NCBI GenBank assembly: GCA_028023455.1
Contig: JAQFVV010006471.1
Location: 1,098,123-1,162,122 of the forward strand
Source: Epiperipatus broadwayi
Lineage: Eukaryota; Onychophora; Udeonychophora; Euonychophora; Peripatidae
Direction of reading: 5' to 3'
DNA: 64,000 bases
The position numbers and the translations under genes were made by a program. Each line of letters opens with the position of its first letter. Within the stretch, counting starts at the first letter, position 1. The notes beneath the pieces are model-generated. The model searched no databases, was not told where the DNA came from, and saw only the letters and a list, made by a program, of their open reading frames with translations. Positions 47,836-57,735 of the stretch are shown here, piece by piece.

Positions 47836-50826
47836 AAAGTGTCTGAAATAAGATATACAGATTGTGTAAAAGAAGTGAGAAATTTAGTCGCATTTTAACT
47901 GTGGCTTAACACTTAAATAGAACACTTTTGTTATTGGTCTAGCGAAGTAAAACTCTGAAACTTTTAATTGGTCAAGTGATAAACTTTTTGATACAAATAT
48001 TTTCATCTTTTAATGTATATTAATTTTAGTTTCGTTTTCAAAAAGTATATTAATTATTTGTAATGTTAAGAAAGTAAACGAAAGTTATTTCAAAAATATA
48101 TTTTTATTTATATTTTATAGAAATATTCAAAAGTGGAAAAAATCAAAGAAAACATTACGAGCGAATTAGAAGCATTATAAATGTCATTTAGATCCCTCCC
48201 AGATTTCACGTTACGAATTTTTTAGGAAAAATCTTAACGTCTTTCTCAAAATAATTATACTTTCAGCATATTATTAAAAAAATACACCAAAAATACATTA
48301 TAATGCCAGAAAAATATTCTAAATCATTAATCTTTGTTTGAAAATCAAATAAACAGCTTGGAGCAATCTAACCTCTTGACAAGATGTCAAAAATTGCTGC
48401 TACGGCTGGTTTCTTTTTCAATTTACAATCGTGTAAAGTATACAATTTTTTAATAAAACCTTACTATTTTTGTAAAATAACTATATTTTTATTAGAAATA
48501 TTAGATTTTATGAAAATTATTTATAATATGTACGAAACATAATAAAAAAAACACTCCAAAACATATATTTTCATTTTAGCGATGAAAAAATATTTAACGG
48601 AATCATCAGCCAATAAGAATTAGGAATAGATTCGGAATAGATTATCCAACCAATCAAAACTGGCCTTCTTCTTTTGTTCAATTTAAAATCTTCCTAGTAT
48701 TGATTTTTTTACTTGTAAAATGATTCAAAAGAGGGCAGCATCTTATAGGCCTTGCTCTAAGCTTTAATTAGGGTATTTTTTCTTCAATGTAACTAAAAAA
48801 TTGGCTGAGTTAGAGCAATCTAAAGGTGACAACCGCGATATCGCGTTTCAGGCTATTAAAAAGTTAATAGATATAATTTGAAATGAAAATAAAATAAAAA
48901 GATTCAATAAAAAATTTAAGTATTTACATACTCTTGAGCATATTTAAATACTAAACAATGCAAAATTCACAACTATTGTAATCAACTAAACAAACAATGA
49001 CTAAAACAATGAAACTAGATAGACTGCAGATTCCTATGATTGATTTTCCAGCTAGTAAGTCTTCTTTATAATAAGAAAATATGTTGATTCAACTAGTAGT
49101 TATCTTCACTCTTTTTATATCATTCACACTATATGATATAAAATTTCATGATGATATACAGAGATTATTTACTTCAAGACAGATATAGTACTTAAAGCAC
49201 AGACAAAATCTTGTTAACCATGTATTTTGATTAAAAAAATTTGCAGTTAAGTTCAGACAATACATAAGGAAAATAGAGGAGACCAATGTTTTTTTTCAAA
49301 TATTTGCTAAGTGTAATAAATTTAATTTAAATCACATACATGGAGTTTCTTATCAAAAAGTCATTAACAATCATTTTTTATCCATGAAATTATCTGAATT
49401 AATGTATATATATATATATATTGTACCATTACATATCAAAACAACTCAGGTATGGAATATTTTGGGGGTTTATTTAAAATGTACTATAATATAAATTTCT
49501 TTTCTTAATTTATAAGACAATTAAACTATAGTTCTAAAATACAATTATAAACAGGTATGATTACATGGGGGGAGGGGGAGGGGGACACAGTTATATTTCC
49601 TGATTGTCTGACTCCTCTTCTAGGCTGGAATTCATTAAGATGATATTTGAAAGAGATTACCCCCTACTTAAAATAGCTTTTATTTTGGATGCCAGCATTA
49701 TTGTAAATTATTAATGTGCTAGGTTAGTAATAAGTGTTCTGGCACTTTCTTTCTAGCTGATTATAAATTTCTTTATCATTAAACAACTATAAAAGACATA
49801 TTAGCTTAAAATGATCAAAAAGAAGCTATTGAGGTATTTTTTTAAAATATAATTAATAACCCTAACAATAATAAAAAAACTTATAATTCATTTTGCCTTA
49901 CCACATCTCACTCTATAATACATGAGTAAATAAAAATATTAAATGACAAGAAATATTTTAAAAGAAAGAAATATATATCATGCAATGACGAAAAAATGTT
50001 TAATTTTAAATCTATATAATAAAATATTGATAGATCATTTACATATTTTATGAAAGGCCTTTGGTAATTAATTAATTATTTATTATTATAAAAATGTCTT
50101 AGTGATATTTTCAGATTCAATTCATTTATATATAATTTTTTTACATAAATTTACATTTCTGCCTCTTAATCTTGTAGAGCATTTTTCATGCCAGAGTGAC
50201 ATTTTTGGATGATTTTCTACTTCTTTGAATAATAAGTTATTGCTGGGTCATCTGGAGATAATTTTGCAGATGAGCACAAATGGTATTCAGTTTATAGATC
50301 AATAATGGACACAAAGGGAATAGGAATGATTCAACTGATCAGAGCAATATTTTAACCCTGTCATAGAATGAGCAGCAGTAAAGAGAACACCCCAAACTTC
50401 TAGCCCATCATGGATATTACTATGCAGTGGCATTTGATGGCTCCCATAGCTTTAAATAAACGGATAATGGAACTTCTTAAGGTTTGGTATTAGCTACTGT
50501 GATTCTGTCTGCTTTCAAACTACTGGTGATTCCAAGTTTATTAATTTCTGAGCAGAGCTCGAAAAGTAAGACCTTGCAAATGCCACTGATACAGCCTTAT
50601 ATATCTAATTTAATTAGTCACTGCTACTTTTTGATTAATTGCCTTTCCTTTCTTTTAATTTTACTTTTATGCTCAGAATTACATTTACATTTGCAAAGCA
50701 TGGGAAATTATTTCCAGACCACCTACTTTTGATCACTGCTTTCAAATTTTGCCATTGCTGTTTAATAACAAGGTCCCTCTTAAAATGTATTATAAACAAA
50801 ACAAAAAATTTATAATTATTATTATT
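47836..50826. other. A/T-rich spacer, no feature recognised
   Basis: Contains a G-rich run at about 49566-49583 (G6, G5, G5) and a (TA)n run near 49408-49422. Mixed-base sequence at 50160-50480 matches no family I know. Confidence 0.45.
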
Positions 50827-51172
50827 ATACAAAATTAACAAAGCGTATGCCACACTTGAATGAGAAGCTATAAAGATACACAGAAATTATTACACGCTAA
50901 GCGCTTTCGAGGTCTTTTGCCTCATATTCATAGCGGTACTGTGAGCTGCAGAATGAAAAAATAGGGCAAGGGAAACAAAACAGTATGCAAAGCATATGCA
51001 AATGAACTAGATAGTCCAACGTTTGGAGATGTCAAAGCAGGTATCTCGTCTATTGATGGAGTTATTATTGCCATTAATAAAATATGCTTCTCTGATTTTC
51101 CGCTTGATGTCATTATTCTCAATACAGACTATTTTAGGGCTGGAAGGTTCAAACAAATGTCCTGTCTTCTTG
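50827..51172 (-). repeat. 3' end of the Penelope-like element (inverted repeat, left copy)
   Basis: Contains the last codons of the endonuclease frame, its stop at 51007-51009 and about 180 bases of 3' flank. Paired with 52908-53252. Confidence 0.9.
50893..50940 (-). ncRNA. Conserved stem-loop in the Penelope 3' end (left copy), hammerhead-like at best
   Basis: Minus strand reads ATGAGG, a 7-base loop, CCTCGAAAGCGC, then a CGC-TTA-GCG hairpin. Penelope-like elements are known to carry hammerhead ribozymes (CUGANGA, stem II, GAAA, stem III). Here ATGA, a stem and GAAA are present, but the leading CUG is not, so activity is doubtful. Confidence 0.25.
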
Positions 51173-52923
51173 GAATGCTCTAAAAATGTTGATGAATTAT
51201 CATTGTTTTTCATAGCTCTATTATATGTATATCTGTGTTGTGCTGTCCTGTTGATTATGCCTGCCTTGGTTTCTCCAAAATAAATGGCCCGGCAACCAGG
51301 TTGTGGGCAAGCTATGGGAGTCTGAGAAGGTTCAATTTTGTCCTTAGAGTTATTGATTAGACAATTAGTGCATGGGGGTGTATGAAAGCTAATTTTAAAT
51401 TTATTGGCCAAAACCTTGATTAATTGATAGGAGATTTTAGGTATGTGGGGAAGAGTAATATATGGAAGTTTAATATTGTTTTTATTGTCAGTGATTTTCC
51501 TATAAAATTGTTTGATTTTATTGTTAATAGTGTTGAGTTTATAGCCTGCTTGTAGTAGGTCTTTGGTGTAAAGATGTATATTATTCTTTCTATCTGCCTC
51601 AAACTTGCACAGCTGCATATTTCTATATAAAAATGCTTGCAGGCCTGCCAATTTGTGAGAGCTTGGAGAGTTGGAGTGTGGGTGTATAAAGCCTCTGATT
51701 TCAAAGGGCTTTATTATCATTGAATAATTTATACCTCTCTCATCGCGTGTTAACCTAAGGTCAAGGTAATTTAGACTTTGGAATGCGTCTTCTGTTGTGG
51801 AATTGATAGTTAGATTAGTATTATGTGTTAACTCTTGTGTAATACTATTTATAGTGTGCTGGTTGGCTAAAATAAATATATCATCTACGTACCACATGTA
51901 TATAGTGTGAGGGCTGTCAGCTTGATATTTGGACACGATTAGTCTTTCGTAGTGATTAAGGAAAATGCTGGTTACGATTCCACTGAGGGGGAGGCCCATA
52001 GGCCAACCAATTTTCATATTGTACCAAACGTGCTCAAATGTTGTATATATATGTTTATCCATCCATGTTAAAAATGTAATGATGAAATTAATGCGTTCAG
52101 CTGACATCGTGTTGGTAAGTTCTTGTTGGATGATTTGAATAGATTGTTTTCTGTCCACCGATCCGTATAATTCTTTGACGTCAAGGGTAGTCATATAGAA
52201 GTTGTTTTCGATCGTGGCTTTTTTGATTTTTTCCACAACTTGAAAGGACGAATTAACAGAATAATTTCCAAAGCCCAAGCTGTCTATTAATAGTTGATTA
52301 AGCATTTTCGCGGTTTGAAAATAATGGACTCCCCCAAAATCCATCATTAAACGCAACGGTTCACCAGGCTTATGGAGTTTAATGTTGGCAAATATTCTTG
52401 GAGCTTTAGTGGAGGAAGGATAAACTCGGTAGTATTCCGCAATTGAAATGCCTTTGTTTTTATGAGGACGGAGAATGGATGAAACAAATTTATCGCGGTT
52501 AAGCTTATTGTTGAATTGTGCAACAGGAGTGAGTTGTAGATTTGTAATTTGTTCATTTATTTTCCTCTTATAATCCTGAGAATTTAAAAGCACAAATCTA
52601 TTGCCCTTATCTTCTTTAAGGCAAATTAAATTATTGCGATCAAGAAACTGTTTCGTAATTTTGATGTCGCTATTCCAGCTATTATCTTTTATATGTAACT
52701 GTTTTTGTTTAATAGATTTAGCTATATTTGTTATAATGCTATCTCTATGCGGGTTATTAATTAAATTTGCTTCGACATCAGCGATTAGCTCTAATTTGGG
52801 TTGTTTCCATTGTCCTCCTACAAATCTAGGTCCAAGGGATAGAACCCTTGCTATCCTATCAAGTGGGGTAAGGCCAGTTCTATTAACATACGAAGTTTGC
52901 TGTAAGTCAAGAAGACAGGACAT
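51007..52923 (-). CDS. Penelope-like reverse transcriptase / GIY-YIG endonuclease
   Basis: A 638-codon frame without stops. Seen, by residue: CLKEDKGNRFVLL (101-113) and KLHKPGEPLR (182-191), typical of the region before the RT palm; TTLDVKELYGSV (245-256, Asp248 of motif A); WPMGLPLSG (307-315); WYVDDIF (344-350), the catalytic YVDD; LNYLDLRL (384-391); a CTNC...CPQPGC cysteine pair (518-544); AIYFGET (546-552) with Arg559 and His563, the GIY-YIG core; REAYFI (611-616) with a candidate metal-binding Glu. Known: RT plus C-terminal GIY-YIG defines endonuclease-positive Penelope-like elements, which prime at a nick and use tRNA-like or target ends. Family proteins are usually longer at the N terminus. 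Here the start MSCLL is read from the inverted repeat, so the true N terminus is lost and element-specific residues begin near position 6. Confidence 0.93.
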   Translation of the reverse strand: MSCLLDLQQTSYVNRTGLTPLDRIARVLSLGPRFVGGQWKQPKLELIADVEANLINNPHRDSIITNIAKSIKQKQLHIKDNSWNSDIKITKQFLDRNNLICLKEDKGNRFVLLNSQDYKRKINEQITNLQLTPVAQFNNKLNRDKFVSSILRPHKNKGISIAEYYRVYPSSTKAPRIFANIKLHKPGEPLRLMMDFGGVHYFQTAKMLNQLLIDSLGFGNYSVNSSFQVVEKIKKATIENNFYMTTLDVKELYGSVDRKQSIQIIQQELTNTMSAERINFIITFLTWMDKHIYTTFEHVWYNMKIGWPMGLPLSGIVTSIFLNHYERLIVSKYQADSPHTIYMWYVDDIFILANQHTINSITQELTHNTNLTINSTTEDAFQSLNYLDLRLTRDERGINYSMIIKPFEIRGFIHPHSNSPSSHKLAGLQAFLYRNMQLCKFEADRKNNIHLYTKDLLQAGYKLNTINNKIKQFYRKITDNKNNIKLPYITLPHIPKISYQLIKVLANKFKISFHTPPCTNCLINNSKDKIEPSQTPIACPQPGCRAIYFGETKAGIINRTAQHRYTYNRAMKNNDNSSTFLEHSKKTGHLFEPSSPKIVCIENNDIKRKIREAYFINGNNNSINRRDTCFDISKRWTI

Positions 52924-53252
52924 TTGTTTGAACCTTCCAGCCCTAAAATAGTCTGTATTGAGAAAAATGACATCAAGCGGAAAATCAGAGAAGCATATTT
53001 TATTAATGGCAATAATAACTCCATCAATAGAGAGATACCTGCTTTGACATCTCCAAACGTTGGACTATCTAGTTCATTTGCATATGCTTTGCATACTGTT
53101 TTGTTTCCCTTGCCCTATTTTTTCATTCTGCAGCTCACAGTACCGCTATGAATATGAGGCAAAAAACCTCGAAAGCGCTTAGCGTGTAATAATTTCTGTG
53201 TATCTTTATAGCTTCTCATTCAAGTGTAGCATACGCTTTGTTAATTTTGTAT
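52908..53252 (+). repeat. 3' end of the Penelope-like element (inverted repeat, right copy)
   Basis: Reverse complement of 50827-51172 with a one-base deletion (AATAGAGAG for AATAGACGAG, near 53030). The deletion shifts the frame, so the tail reads REIPALTS in place of RRDTCFDIS. It begins at CAAGAAGACAGG, exactly where the left unit's coding sequence is truncated. It therefore represents a second, severely 5'-truncated unit facing the other way. Confidence 0.9.
53140..53190 (+). ncRNA. Conserved stem-loop in the Penelope 3' end (right copy)
   Basis: Same structure as 50893-50940 with a loop change (CAAAAAA for CAAAAGA). The stem GAGG/CCTC and the GAAAGCGC block are unchanged. Confidence 0.25.
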
Positions 53253-53774
53253 ATTAAATTATCGAATGAGAAGTCTTAAAATCTTTAATACTTTACAATT
53301 ATTATTATTATTTTTTAAATTTCAGGATAGTATGTTTTTAAACTGTATAAAAATATGTATAAAAATATCTGCTAATAAAATGCATACTTTACACTGAGAA
53401 TTATCTTTTTTTAAATTTTATTCTAACAATTACATTTTCAGTAAAATGTTTAATCTAATGTAGGGCAAAATAATGAATGTTGACTAAAGTATTAAAAAAA
53501 ATTTTTTTGCTTTGATTAATACAACTTCATTTCTACACACTAATAGTTTTGTGCTACTGGATGGCACTGTATAGATGCTTTGATTACTTTTTCAAATGTC
53601 AATGCAGCATAAATGACAATCAAGAATTGCCAAAACAAAAATCACATACTCATATAAAAAATAATAAAAGTTGATACATAGAATCTCTTTTCCCAATTAT
53701 CTATATTGCTGTAATAGTTATTGAAAATTATGAATTATCATTCTTATATGAAGCAATTTTCCACTACTACATAT
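53253..53774. other. A/T-rich spacer, no feature recognised
   Basis: Sequence between the Penelope-like element and the next LTR, with no coding or repeat structure visible. Confidence 0.4.
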
Positions 53775-56626
53775 TGTAACGGTCAGATTTGTCTACCTCA
53801 ATAACACACTGCAGAATTCAAACCCAGGACACGAAACTCAACACTCTAGGAGTTGCCTCCCAGAAATCCTAAGTTCGAATCCAAAGCCTAAACTCCACAG
53901 CACCACCTACATAGTAATGCATCTGATGCTATTAAAGAATAGTTTCTTGCCAGTGCCAGTGGTGAGGGAAAAACAAGAGACTCTAAATTAAATAGCCCTA
54001 GATTTGTCTAACAAGAACTATAGATGTGCCAAAGATACATAGCAGTGTATATATTGTGTAACTTAGACCGCAGAGATAAATGAATAAAAGAAATGTAATG
54101 AATCAATCCAAATATAATACTTATTAACATTAATTTATTTACAATATTAGCTATAAGAACCTGATAGCTATTTAAAGATTACTTTACGGTATTCCATACT
54201 TGGATTAAGTTATTATAATGTGCTTAATTGTATTATGATAATATAAGTATATGTGAGCTATGCGAAGCACTAAAGAAAACGCATTAACTAATTAACATGG
54301 TAGGGACAATATTTGCTTTTGACATGAGAATAATTTGGGCGACTCGTGGAGTTTAAGTATAAGACAGAGCTATAAATGTAATACTAAATCTATAACGAAA
54401 GTATATGACGGTAAGTTGAAACCACGACTTTACAAAAAAAAAATAAAAAAAAATTTAACTGTCATGGAAAGGCAGTTCGCCATTTATCTGGGAGGTCTCT
54501 AGTCACCTAGAACAGCCCAAGGCTGTCCCACATCCAGGAGCTTTGTAACTGTAGGGACATACGCGATTGATTCCCATGTGATACGTTTCATGTCACACTT
54601 TACTGGGAACCACGGAGGAAATTAGGGTATGGTCTAAGCCATTGATGCCCTTGGGAAAGCATAAAAGTAATTCTCAACATCCCAGCACGTTCACTGGCAA
54701 CATGAAATTAATTATAAAATATATAAATAATTGAAAAGGGTAGTTTATAAATGGGCAGAATAGCTCTCTCTTAAATTTTATTTTCTGATGGACTGTATAT
54801 TCACCATCAAAATTAACGAATAATATAACTAGCTGATTATTAATTTACATGAAATATAAAATATATTTTAATATCAATTAAAATCGGGAGGGAAATGCGT
54901 GATTGCAGTTTTAATGAATATTGAAGCAACCAAGCATTTATATAAAACTCCATACGTAACTCGCACATGCTTTAATTTAAAATATTTTACAGAATTTACA
55001 GAGAAAATATATTTGGTTAAAATGAATTATCTAGTACTTTCATTCCCAAGCAGATGAGCGAACCATAGAGATATCTAAAACAATTAATAAAAGGGGTAGT
55101 TTAACAATTAAGCCTGCAGCAAGATGGTGGTTTGTAAATAGTATTATAAAAAAAAAAAGGAATAGTTGGATCGATCAGCGAGATTTATTCAAGCACATTA
55201 TAATAAAGACTAAAATGAGGCATAAATAAATATATAAAGAAAATATTAACCCAAGTAGGAATCAAACATGCATTAAAAGAGTTGAAGGAATAAATGTAAT
55301 TATTAAATATACAAAAATAGCTACAGATTGGGATTATTGAGATACTTCGGGTTAATTTTATTACCTTGGCTTTTAAAAAAAGTCTATGCGCACTTTGAAG
55401 GCTTCAATGGATTTCTTGAGCAGTTTCAGTTCATTCTTAATTTATGGATTACGTGAGCTTCAGCAGCATTAACAATGTTTTTTATCAGGAGCATTCCGAC
55501 CTATAAGAATGGTTAAATCAGGCATTAGATGGTATAACAGGACTTCAGATGGTGAACGATGGACGGCAAGGTAGTCATTTCCCGAGGGAAGACAGCACAC
55601 TGCCTTTTTCTACTCCATCATTTTAAGTTGGCTATTATTAAAACTGACAAAATTCACTTCCATTTAGGATCCAATAAGGTGATTTCTTTGGATAACCTTT
55701 TAGATCTTGCTGGTAACTTTCAATCAATAATTAAATTATTCACGAACGAACGCAGAATGACGTCTCCAAAAGCCTCAGAAGAATAAAGCAGAATAATAAT
55801 ACAGAATCATAAGAAATATAATGAAGAATGCCAGCAGAATAATCTAATAACTCTCTTTCTGTAATCTAACAGAATAATAAAACTAATTAATAATCCGCCT
55901 TATTTATATACCAAGACTATGCAATGCTATAGCCCCCCCCCCTGGTGATAAAATCTATTAATTAATAACATTAATTAAATCAGAAACCAAAGGAATGCAC
56001 TTGGATTTTAATTAATTTTTAACATAGTTACATTCCCAGATTTTCTGATTACGATCATTTAATTAAATTTGCTAGTGAACCTCTGTTATTTTAATCTTGA
56101 TAGGAAAAACCTATTAGTAAAATTTGGTGTAAACAGGTTAAAATTAATTACTATTGTTCTCTCTTAACCCACCCTAATAAAACAACAAAATTTATTCATT
56201 TTTTAAAATTCTAAATGATTAAATCTATTTAAAGTTGAATATTATTTTATATTAAATGCAAAGAAATATTACGCATGTAATATTTCCAAAATTTAAACAG
56301 ATCTAAACAAAATAACTTTAAACAACAAAATTATTTTACTTAAGTTTTAAAATATTATCGCAGTATGTGTGTAAATGAGAATATGTCACCTACTTTTAAA
56401 TAAATATGTATATATTTGACGGTTTGAAATAAAACCATTAAAAGAAATTTAATTAAGATTAAAACCCATGGGTACCCCATTAAAAGTCTAAATTAGGTGG
56501 GATTTTGGTATATATGCACAGTACACACACACTACGATAAGTTTAGGGTTTGAAATAGTGTATGAGGGTAGGTAATAAGTAAGCAAAGGTGAAAAAAAGA
56601 TCTGCAGAGCACATCTTACTGTTTCA
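53775..56626 (-). mobile_element. Solo LTR, about 2.85 kb (TGTAACGG...CTGTTTCA)
   Basis: Seen: starts TGTAACGGTCAGATTTG after ATAT (53771-53774) and ends ACTGTTTCA before ATAT (56627-56630). The terminal inverted repeats are imperfect (TGTAACGGT against TGAAACAGT). A TATATAAATA box on the minus strand at 55901-55910 and A/T-rich poly(A)-signal sequence near 54.09-54.13 kb give the same polarity as the LTR at 28782-30759. No primer site or gag-pol is adjacent, so it is solo. The right boundary rests on the TSD and weak terminal match. It ends only about 190 bases from a TOP3B exon. Confidence 0.5.
55901..55910 (-). promoter_or_regulatory. TATA box of the 53.8-56.6 kb LTR
   Basis: TATATAAATA on the minus strand in a G/C-richer patch, in the same sense as TOP3B. 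Confidence 0.35.
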
Positions 56627-56816
56627 ATATACGAATAAAGATCTCTTCCCCTCCATACAAAATTACTTCAAATAGTAAAAATTTCAGAATAACAATAATA
56701 GATAATATGAAATTGGAAATTGATTTCAGAAACAATGCAATGACATTCAGTGTAATTTATAAGTCTGTTAAAAAAAAATAATTCTAAACAATAATACAGC
56801 TAAATAAATAATTTAC

Positions 56817-56997
56817 CTTTCCTTTAGCTCCTGCTGACCAAAGTACAAGTTCAAAATCATCCAATGGACACTTTAGTTCTTGATGTAATTTAATACTTCC
56901 ATTCTGTGGAAGAGTATATGTTGCACTGCATGTTGGACAATGAAGACGTAAAGGCTTGGCTTGTATTAATTTCATAAATCGTCGGCATTTGCCGCAC
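56817..56997 (-). CDS. TOP3B: TOP3B internal coding exon (C-terminal zinc-finger region, upstream of the two exons)
   Basis: Seen: on the minus strand an acceptor (TTTTGCCAG) precedes this 181-base exon and a donor (AAG|GTAAAT) follows it. One base completes the previous codon, then 60 codons run without a stop and end in phase 0. The peptide begins CGKCRRFMKLIQAK, continues with LHCPTC and TYTLPQNGSIKL, and ends CPLDDFELVLWSAGAKGK. Known: this matches the C-terminal part of metazoan topoisomerase III beta, a type IA topoisomerase that relaxes DNA and, with TDRD3, acts on RNA. The CGKC and CPTC pairs fit a four-cysteine zinc finger downstream of the catalytic core. Inferred: the next exon of the transcript is 212-405, because the phases agree and the joined protein continues as in known TOP3B. 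The alternative, TOP3A, fits less well because the LPQNG and CPLDDFELVLW blocks are typical of the beta form. Confidence 0.93.
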
Positions 56998-57504
56998 CTG
57001 GCAAAACAGTTATCAGTTCTACATTACTAAGTAATCAAATTTATTTTTTTAAAAAATGTGATTTTACTATTCTATTATTCAAATAACAAGACATTACTTT
57101 CTATGCAATTTATATATATTTCACATTTTTTCTAAATACAGGTGCAATATTAATTTAAACTACACAGAGTATTAATGAGCAAATAAGCAATCAGTATGAG
57201 TATCAATACCACTATTATTGTTACATCATCAGAAAATTATATAGTAAGAAATTAGTCAGACATAATAAGATATTGATATTTCAAAGTATAATTAATGCAT
57301 CATCACTTTTAAATTAAGTAGTAAAATGTCTCTTTAAGTATAAATATTACTATACATATGCTGATAGTTATTATAGTTTATAGTAAAAAATAGTACTATG
57401 TTATAATGAATTTTGTCATATTGTTTGTGATTGAACTGTTTAATCGCTTGTTATATATAGAAATAGAGCAACTTATGCTTATCTATATCACGAATCTTCA
57501 CTCT

Positions 57505-57735
57505 GTCAAGCGTTGTTAGCCAAGAGGTCAGCGCAGCCGCCTTGCAAGCAAGCAGTTGGTTGCAGACAGTTGTTGCAGGTTCGCCTCCTGGCCGATGCTA
57601 TGATATATGAAAGAATCTTCAATCTGTTGATAAGGCAATCCTTATAAATACAAGAGGGATACCTTCTTTCACTCTGGTGTAAGATGTTAATATAGATGAT
57701 AAAGTTAATTCTTGGACTGCAATAAATTGACATTT
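57505..57735 (+). repeat. tRNA-derived SINE
   Basis: An RNA polymerase III A box TAGCCAAGAGG (57517-57527) fits TRGYNNANNNG. It is followed by GCCGCCTTGCAAGCAAGCAG, which resembles a tRNA anticodon arm, and a B box GGTTCGCCTCC at 57578-57588. The gap between boxes is longer than in a tRNA, with an apparent insertion, so this is a SINE head and not a tRNA gene. An unrelated tail continues to about 57735. The minus-strand open frame here is incidental. Confidence 0.6.

Larger units (their letters stand above)
50827..53252 (-). mobile_element. Penelope-like retroelement, head-to-head inverted structure
   Basis: Seen: a minus-strand RT plus GIY-YIG open frame with its 3' flank ends at 50827. The last 346 bases of that unit (50827-51172) reappear in reverse orientation at 52908-53252, so both outer ends are element 3' ends, starting TTAATTTTGTAT when read outward. 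Known: Penelope-like elements often integrate as 5'-truncated, tandem or inverted arrangements around pseudo-LTRs. The two inverted copies differ at only a few positions. The full-length frame in such a decayed neighbourhood suggests a recent insertion. No clear target duplication is visible. Confidence 0.85.
406..56816 (-). other. TOP3B: TOP3B intron, about 56.4 kb, filled with transposable elements
   Basis: The interval lies between the donor at 56816-56815 (GTAAAT) and the acceptor at 407-406. Phase is 0 on both sides, so the flanking codons GK|SY join directly as in known TOP3B proteins. I found no host exon inside it on either strand. Recognisable coding traces are all transposon-derived. 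Length is nominal because a 500-N gap lies within it. Confidence 0.85.

Noticed and set aside
52924-53151. A separate small gene starting MFEPSSPKIVCIE
   Set aside because: It is the inverted, frameshifted copy of the Penelope 3' coding end.
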